From Sphingomonas_B tabacisoli (GTDB taxonomy: Bacteria > Pseudomonadota > Alphaproteobacteria > Sphingomonadales > Sphingomonadaceae), in the NCBI RefSeq assembly GCF_042678385.1, contig NZ_JBHUDY010000001.1, positions 992,001 through 1,056,000 on the forward strand: a stretch of 64,000 nucleotides of DNA, written 5' to 3'. Under the pieces are notes generated by a model that was not told the DNA's origin, made no database searches, and saw nothing but the letters and a program-made list of their open reading frames with translations. Positions 59,538 to 64,000 of the stretch are shown piece after piece. A program made the position numbers and the translations under genes. Within the stretch, counting starts at the first letter, position 1. Every line of letters starts with the position of its first letter.

Positions 59538-60631
59538 AGCCGCTCGAACTCGCTGTCGTCATTCCGACGTTCAACGAAAGCGGGAATATCGGCGAGCTTG
59601 TGCGGCGGCTCGATGCCGCGCTGAAGGGCCGCGAGTGGGAAGCGGTGTTCGTCGACGATGCGAGCCCCGACGGCACGGCGCAGATGCTGCGCGAGATTGC
59701 AGTGAAGGACCGCCGCATTCGCGTGATCGAGCGGATCGATCGGCGCGGACTCTCTTCGGCCTGTATCGAGGGGATGATGGCGACGGGCGCGCCGCTGATC
59801 GCGGTGATGGACGCCGATCTGCAGCACGATCCGGCAGTGCTGATCCGGCTGGAGAACGCCTTGAAGGCGGACCCCGAACTCGACCTCGCGATCGCGTCGC
59901 GTTTCGTCGAGGGCGGTGGAACGGGCGACTGGGAGAGCGAGCGGGTTGCCAAGTCGGAGACGGCGAGCCGTATCGCGCAACTGGTGCTGAAGGCCGAGCT
60001 GACCGATCCGCTCAGCGGCTTTTTCATGATCCGGGCGAAGCGGTTCCGTGAGCTGGCGCCGCGGCTGTCCGGCATCGGCTTCAAGATCCTGCTCGACCTG
60101 CTCACCACTGCGCGGCGGCCGCTGCGTTTCGCCGAGGTTCCGCTGCAGTTCCACCGGCGCGAGGTCGGCGAATCGAAGCTGGATCATGTCGTCGCGATGG
60201 AGTTCCTCGTCGCGCTCTACGACCGCATGTTCGGCCGCATCATTCCGACGCGGTTCGCAATGTTCGCGCTGATCGGGGTGATCGGCGTTGCCGTGCATCT
60301 GAGCCTGTTGTGGCTCTTTTTCGGACTGCTCGGCGCCGAGTTCGTGGTGGGACAGATCACCGCAACGATGGGCGCGATGACGTTCAACTTCTTTCTGAAC
60401 AACGCGCTCACCTATCGCGACCGGCGGCTGCACGGCACCCGGGCGTTGCTCCGCGGCTGGCTGAGCTTTTGCGCGGTGTGCTCGATCGGCGCTGTCGCCA
60501 ATATCGGCATTGCCGCCTTCTTGTTCGAGGAGCGCTACGCCTATGCGACGGCGTCGGCGCTGGCCGGCGTGCTGGTTGCGGCGGTGTGGAATTATGCGCT
60601 GTCGAGCCGCTTCACCTGGGGCCGGTATTAG
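59534..60631 (+). CDS. Polyprenol-phosphate mannose synthase-like glycosyltransferase with GtrA domain
   Basis: The 365-residue product has a GT2 domain (residues 6-235: VVIPTFNESGNI, VDDASPDGTA, MDADLQHDP, SRFVEGGG) of the dolichol-phosphate mannosyltransferase type and a C-terminal GtrA-like membrane domain with four helices (about 240-360). It presumably moves a sugar from GDP- or UDP-sugar to polyprenyl phosphate and flips or carries it. The GTG at 59534 overlaps the leuB stop. It faces a PMT-type transferase gene, which could use its product. Confidence 0.9.
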   Translation: MKPLELAVVIPTFNESGNIGELVRRLDAALKGREWEAVFVDDASPDGTAQMLREIAVKDRRIRVIERIDRRGLSSACIEGMMATGAPLIAVMDADLQHDPAVLIRLENALKADPELDLAIASRFVEGGGTGDWESERVAKSETASRIAQLVLKAELTDPLSGFFMIRAKRFRELAPRLSGIGFKILLDLLTTARRPLRFAEVPLQFHRREVGESKLDHVVAMEFLVALYDRMFGRIIPTRFAMFALIGVIGVAVHLSLLWLFFGLLGAEFVVGQITATMGAMTFNFFLNNALTYRDRRLHGTRALLRGWLSFCAVCSIGAVANIGIAAFLFEERYAYATASALAGVLVAAVWNYALSSRFTWGRY

Positions 60632-60963
60632 GGTCTGCCTTCCGCTCCCGCATCGGCGTGACGGGGCGTATTTTGGTCTGTGGGTAGGAGCGAGGAGGAA
60701 GCGATGATTATACATCGTGACCGACCGAGCGACGCCCTCCACAGGCCAAAAGACGCCCCGCCGCTTTAGCGGTCGCCCGGAGAGGCGCGCTGATGAGCAG
60801 GTGAAACTGTCCCCCGGACAGTTTCAGCCATGTCCGGGGGACATGGCGGCCTGCCTCATCGTCGCTTGCTTGCGCGTAGCTTCTGCTACGCGACTGCGCC
60901 GCGCTCCTCGCCAGCGCGCCTCTCCGGGCGATCACGCTCGATGTGGGAGTGGAAGGCAGACCC
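60631..60963. repeat. Nested palindromic repeat composite filling a convergent gap
   Basis: Apart from the shared stop base, this whole 333-base region without a gene is repeat DNA. The outer arms are at 60631-60655 and 60939-60963. Inside are GGGGCGTATTTTGGTCTGTGG (from 60663) paired with 60739-60759, and CGCCCGGAGAGGCGCGCTG (60774-60792) paired with 60912-60930. Within the latter is a 67-bp ATGAGCAGG...CCTGCCTCAT module (60793-60859) with the same GTCCCCCGGAC/GTCCGGGGGAC cores as the bioB and mtaB modules. Further small hairpins are at about 60701-60718 and 60874-60890. Confidence 0.88.
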
Positions 60964-62187
60964 TTAGGGCCAGGTCGAAAGCCACATCCAATGCTCGAAC
61001 GCGCGGTCGCTCCAGAGCGGCGCGGCGGAGAGGATCGGGTAGAAATAGGCGAACACGCCAAAGCTCAGCACCATGAACGCGGCCGGAAGCCACCGTTCCT
61101 TCGTCCGGTAGCCGTGGTGGAAAGCGGCGGCGAGCAGGAGCGGCAGCACGAGGCTTGGGAAGTAATAGTAATAGTAGAAGCCGATCTTTTTCGGGATGGC
61201 GATCCAGATGCCCATCGCGAAGAGATAGAGGCCGGCGAGGAGCAGCAGCGGCCGGCTGCGATCCTTGAGCCCGTCCCACAGGCACGCGGCGAGCGCGACG
61301 AGGCCGCCCCACATCACCGCCGGATTGCCGACCAGCAGCACACCGCGCTGAACGCCCTCGACCCGCTCATAGAGATACCAGATCGGCCGCGTGATCAGCG
61401 GCCATTGCCAAGGGCTGCTTTGATAGGTGTGATGGGCGAGCGGGCGAGTTTGCAGCTCATACATATGGAGCTGCCAGTCGATGAGCTGGTCGAGCTTGAG
61501 GGGGGTGGTCGTGTAGAACAGCGCCGGCGCGAAAGTCGCGAAATAGGCGATCACGGCTGACACGCTGAAAATGATCGCGGCGCGCAGTCGTTCGCCGCGC
61601 CATCCGATCAGCACGGCGAGCCCCAGCGGCAACGCGAAGGGTAACGCGCTCCATTTGCAGCCTGTCGCCAGGCCGATGCAGATGCCGGCACCGATCAGCC
61701 AAGGCCGCGCGCCGAGGCGACCATAGCCCCACACGAGCAGTGCAATCGCGTCAAACAGGAACGCGCCGGCGAATACGTCCAATGTGGCGATCCGCGCCTG
61801 GATGAACAGCATCTGGTTCAACAGCGCGAGTAGCGCCGCCGTCGCGGCGGTGCGGACATCGCCGAACAGGCGCAGCGCGATCGCGTAGACGGCGAGGACG
61901 GTCCCCGTCCCGGCGACGCTGCTCAGCACGCGCCAGCCCGCCGAGTTGTCCCCGAAAATCGCGGTCGACAGCCCGATCAGCCATTTGGCGAGGAGCGGAT
62001 GCTCCTCGTTCGCCGGCTTGATCATGCCGAACACGTCGTGTCCCGCCGGCACGTAATAGATCTCGTCGAACATCAATTTGTGCGGCTGGCCGATCCGCAC
62101 CGCGAGCAGCAGCTCGGCGACCGCGGCGAGCAGGAGCGCCATCTGGAGGGGGCTAAAGCGCTCCAGCCATGCCACCAAAGATTTCAT
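60964..62187 (-). CDS. PMT-type (protein O-mannosyltransferase) membrane glycosyltransferase
   Basis: The 407-residue polytopic protein has the PMT family DE motif in MFDEIYYVPAGHDVF (Asp41, Glu42), EEHPLLAKWLIGL, and PMT_4TMC-like C-terminal parts (TYQSSPWQWPLITRPIWYL and KKIGFYYYYYFPSLVLP). It transfers a hexose from a polyprenyl-phosphate donor to protein on the periplasmic side in characterised bacterial PMTs. Eight to ten helices are predicted. It is convergent with the polyprenol-P-mannose synthase-like gene and divergent from metZ. Confidence 0.9.
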   Translation of the reverse strand: MKSLVAWLERFSPLQMALLLAAVAELLLAVRIGQPHKLMFDEIYYVPAGHDVFGMIKPANEEHPLLAKWLIGLSTAIFGDNSAGWRVLSSVAGTGTVLAVYAIALRLFGDVRTAATAALLALLNQMLFIQARIATLDVFAGAFLFDAIALLVWGYGRLGARPWLIGAGICIGLATGCKWSALPFALPLGLAVLIGWRGERLRAAIIFSVSAVIAYFATFAPALFYTTTPLKLDQLIDWQLHMYELQTRPLAHHTYQSSPWQWPLITRPIWYLYERVEGVQRGVLLVGNPAVMWGGLVALAACLWDGLKDRSRPLLLLAGLYLFAMGIWIAIPKKIGFYYYYYFPSLVLPLLLAAAFHHGYRTKERWLPAAFMVLSFGVFAYFYPILSAAPLWSDRAFEHWMWLSTWP

Positions 62188-62238
62188 CTTGCCCCCACGC
62201 GGTTGACGCTTTGCCCCCCTAGCTTGCAAAGCGCGCGT

Positions 62239-63444
62239 GTGAAGAGGCGCACAGGACAAAATCGGGAGATCACCGCGAAGTGGCGGCCGGCCACGCTTGC
62301 AGTGCGTGGCGGCACGGCGCGGTCGGAATGGGGAGAGACGTCGGAAGCGCTCTTCCTGACCTCCGGCTATGCCTACGACTGCGCGGGCGACGCCGCGGCG
62401 CGGTTCGCGGGCGAGCAGCAGGGCATGACCTATAGCCGGCTGCAGAACCCCACCGTCGAGATGCTGGAACAGCGGATTGCGCTGCTGGAAGGCGCGGAAG
62501 CGGCGCGCTGCATGGCAAGCGGCATGGCGGCGATGACGGCGGCATTGCTTTGCCAGCTCTCGGCCGGCGATCACCTGGTCGGCGCGCGGACGATGTTCGG
62601 ATCGTGCCGCTGGCTGACCGACAATCTGCTGCCGCGCTTCGGCATCGAAACCACGATCGTCGACGGATCGGACACCGCGGGCTGGGAAGCGGCGGTGCGG
62701 CCGAACACCAGGGTCTTCTTCTTCGAAACGCCGGCCAATCCGACGCTGGAAGTGGTGGACCTGGAAGCAGTCTGCAGCATCGCGAAGGCGCATGGCATCA
62801 CCACGGTCGCCGACAATGCGTTCGCGACGTCGGCCTTGCAGAAGCCGATGACGTTCGGCGCGGACGTCGTCGCCTATTCGGCGACCAAGCTGATGGACGG
62901 GCAAGGGCGCGTGCTCGCGGGCGCGGTCTGCGGGACGGAGCAGTTCATCAACGACGTGCTGCTGCCGTTCACGCGCAACACGGGACCGACTCTGTCGCCG
63001 TTCAATGCCTGGGTGGTGCTGAAAGGCCTGGAGACGCTCGACCTGCGCGTTCAGCGGCAGAGCGACAATGCGCTCGCCGTGGCGCGTTTCCTCGAAGGGC
63101 GCGCGCCGCGGGTGCTGTATCCGGCGCTGCCGAGCCACCCGCAGCATAACCTGGCGATGCGGCAGATGGAGCGGGGCGGGACGATCCTGTCCTTCTTCGT
63201 GCGCGACCGGGCGCAGGCGCATCGCGTGCTCGACGCGCTGGAGCTGATCGACATCTCCAACAATATCGGCGATTCTCGCTCGCTGATGACGCACCCTTCG
63301 TCCACCACCCATAGCGGCCTCTCGGCGGAGGTGCGCGAGTCGATGGGGATCACCGAAGGCATGCTGCGACTGAACGTGGGTCTCGAGGACCCGGCCGACC
63401 TGATCGACGATCTCGACCGCGCGCTCGGCGCGGCGGGGCTGTGA
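62239..63444 (+). CDS. metZ: O-succinylhomoserine sulfhydrylase
   Basis: The 401-residue PLP enzyme of the Cys/Met family makes homocysteine from O-succinylhomoserine and sulfide. It has TLAVRGGTARSEWGETSEAL, SRLQNPTVEMLEQRIALLEG, ASGMAAMTAALL (PLP phosphate) and VVAYSATKLMDGQGRVLAGA (Schiff-base Lys). The start is uncertain: GTG at 62239 gives a start fitting the frame but has a weak ribosome site. A CGCTTTGC...GCAAAGCG hairpin lies upstream (62207-62233); I did not recognise a SAM riboswitch. Confidence 0.93.
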   Translation: MKRRTGQNREITAKWRPATLAVRGGTARSEWGETSEALFLTSGYAYDCAGDAAARFAGEQQGMTYSRLQNPTVEMLEQRIALLEGAEAARCMASGMAAMTAALLCQLSAGDHLVGARTMFGSCRWLTDNLLPRFGIETTIVDGSDTAGWEAAVRPNTRVFFFETPANPTLEVVDLEAVCSIAKAHGITTVADNAFATSALQKPMTFGADVVAYSATKLMDGQGRVLAGAVCGTEQFINDVLLPFTRNTGPTLSPFNAWVVLKGLETLDLRVQRQSDNALAVARFLEGRAPRVLYPALPSHPQHNLAMRQMERGGTILSFFVRDRAQAHRVLDALELIDISNNIGDSRSLMTHPSSTTHSGLSAEVRESMGITEGMLRLNVGLEDPADLIDDLDRALGAAGL

Positions 63445-63839
63445 AGGCGTTCTTCCCCCATGCCCAGACCACGCGCGGCGTGACCGTGCGCGTGTCGGTC
63501 AGTTACCTGCCCGAGCAGTCGGAGCCGGACAAAGGCCGCTGGTTCTGGGCCTATCACATTCGCCTCGAAAATGAGGGTCGGATGGCGGTGCAATTGCTCA
63601 CGCGCCACTGGATCATCACCGACGGGCGCGGGGCGCGGCACGAAGTGCAGGGCGAAGGCGTGGTCGGCGAGCAGCCGGTGATCGCGCCCGGCGAATCCTA
63701 TGATTATGTGTCCGGCTGCCCGCTTGCGACGCCGACGGGGCAGATGCGAGGCAGTTACCGGATGATCGGCGAGGACGGATCGCTGTTCGACATCGCCATT
63801 CCCCGTTTCCCCTTGGTCGCGCCGGCGGTGCAGGCATGA
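63441..63839 (+). CDS. apaG: ApaG domain protein
   Basis: The 132-residue product has the ApaG beta-sandwich: TRGVTVRVSVSYLPEQSEP, FWAYHIRLENEG, LLTRHWIITDGRG, EVQGEGVVGEQP and FDYVSG-like SYDYVSGCPL, ending IAIPRFPL. Length is typical. The role is still debated (linked to magnesium/cobalt in Salmonella). The GTG overlaps the metZ stop (GTGA), and its own stop overlaps the next ATG, so all three are coupled. Confidence 0.95.
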   Translation: MKAFFPHAQTTRGVTVRVSVSYLPEQSEPDKGRWFWAYHIRLENEGRMAVQLLTRHWIITDGRGARHEVQGEGVVGEQPVIAPGESYDYVSGCPLATPTGQMRGSYRMIGEDGSLFDIAIPRFPLVAPAVQA

Positions 63840-64000
63840 AGCGCACGCATCTGCCGCTGAACGGCCTGCGCGTGCTCGATGCGGCGGCCCGGCATCTCTC
63901 TTTCACGCGCGCCGCCGACGAGCTGGCGGTGACGCCGGCGGCGGTGGGCCAGCAGATCCGCGCGCTGGAGGACACGCTGGGCGTCGTGCTGTTTCGCCGC
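63836..64000 (+). CDS. LysR family regulator, GcvA-like (3' end outside window)
   Basis: The first 55 codons are visible: MKRTHLPLNGLRVLDAAARH, then LSFTRAADELAVTPAAVGQQIR and LEDTLGVVLFRR. This is the wHTH of a GcvA/AmpR-like LysR protein. The ATG overlaps the apaG stop. The effector domain is beyond the window, so its target cannot be judged; co-transcription with metZ-apaG makes a link to sulfur metabolism possible. Confidence 0.85.
   Translation, partial: MKRTHLPLNGLRVLDAAARHLSFTRAADELAVTPAAVGQQIRALEDTLGVVLFRR

Noticed and set aside
62188..62238. SAM riboswitch upstream of metZ
   Set aside because: Only a simple CGCTTTGC/GCAAAGCG hairpin is visible in about 50 bases; the conserved SAM-II or SAM-I cores were not recognised.

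Overview
The window is about 64 kb of G+C-rich (roughly two thirds G+C by eye), densely coding chromosomal DNA. It most likely comes from a sphingomonad (Alphaproteobacteria, Sphingomonadaceae). The grounds are two PEP-CTERM proteins with the sorting signal PEPA(T/S)WAMML, a TolA-like protein type common in sphingomonads, a RamB/ScfR-type short-chain acyl-CoA regulator, and several classes of palindromic repeat whose translations (IARSEATKQSS, FPGEGRGP, SPSPSGEG, FDKLSPNG) are familiar from sphingomonad genomes. The species cannot be named from sequence alone. I saw no rRNA, tRNA, CRISPR array, prophage or transposase gene.

Layout. 1-3.5 kb: the end of a PEP-CTERM gene, an AI-2E family permease and acetyl-CoA synthetase. 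3.6-14.2 kb: a propionyl-CoA to succinyl-CoA module. A divergent regulator faces pccB, mce, an enoyl-CoA hydratase, methylmalonyl-CoA mutase, bioB, a small membrane protein and pccA. bioB lies inside the unit that encodes biotin-dependent PCC. 14.3-21.6 kb: galE, a phosphoesterase, a GNAT, rplU-rpmA, a TolA-like protein, a TonB-dependent receptor and sufE. 21.7-25.4 kb: an enlarged phage-shock (psp) operon with a sigma-54 promoter, divergent pspF and an unlisted 46-residue first gene. 25.4-32.3 kb: a TPR protein, sodB, yciB, the overlapping dapF-mtaB-ftsY unit and a GGDEF/EAL protein. 32.4-41.2 kb: two aldehyde dehydrogenases, two ThDP enzymes, an SMP-30 lactonase and a TonB protein. 41.2-50.3 kb: a LysR/SDR divergent pair, a second hydratase, an RND tripartite efflux operon and a DksA-like zinc finger. 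50.4-64 kb: ppc, a broken enoyl-CoA hydratase, a second PEP-CTERM protein, uvrC, recO, leuB, a polyprenol-phosphate mannose synthase-like enzyme convergent with a PMT-type mannosyltransferase, metZ, apaG and the start of a LysR gene.

The outstanding theme is the palindromic repeats. At least sixteen repeat loci of several families sit between genes, and four of them lie in-frame inside conserved enzymes: BioB (58 codons), PccA (25 codons) and MtaB (18 and about 54 codons). Some repeats contain others. In one family the same 40-bp arms that normally enclose a short loop instead enclose a DUF559 (Vsr-like fold) nuclease gene at 33.8-34.3 kb. This looks like a full-length member of the family whose short, gene-less members are scattered around it, and I regard it as the best candidate for an undescribed mobile system here. 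Two further points of interest are a template-switch-like 83-bp insertion that breaks an enoyl-CoA hydratase (53.7 kb) and the psp leader peptide gene with its downstream hairpin.
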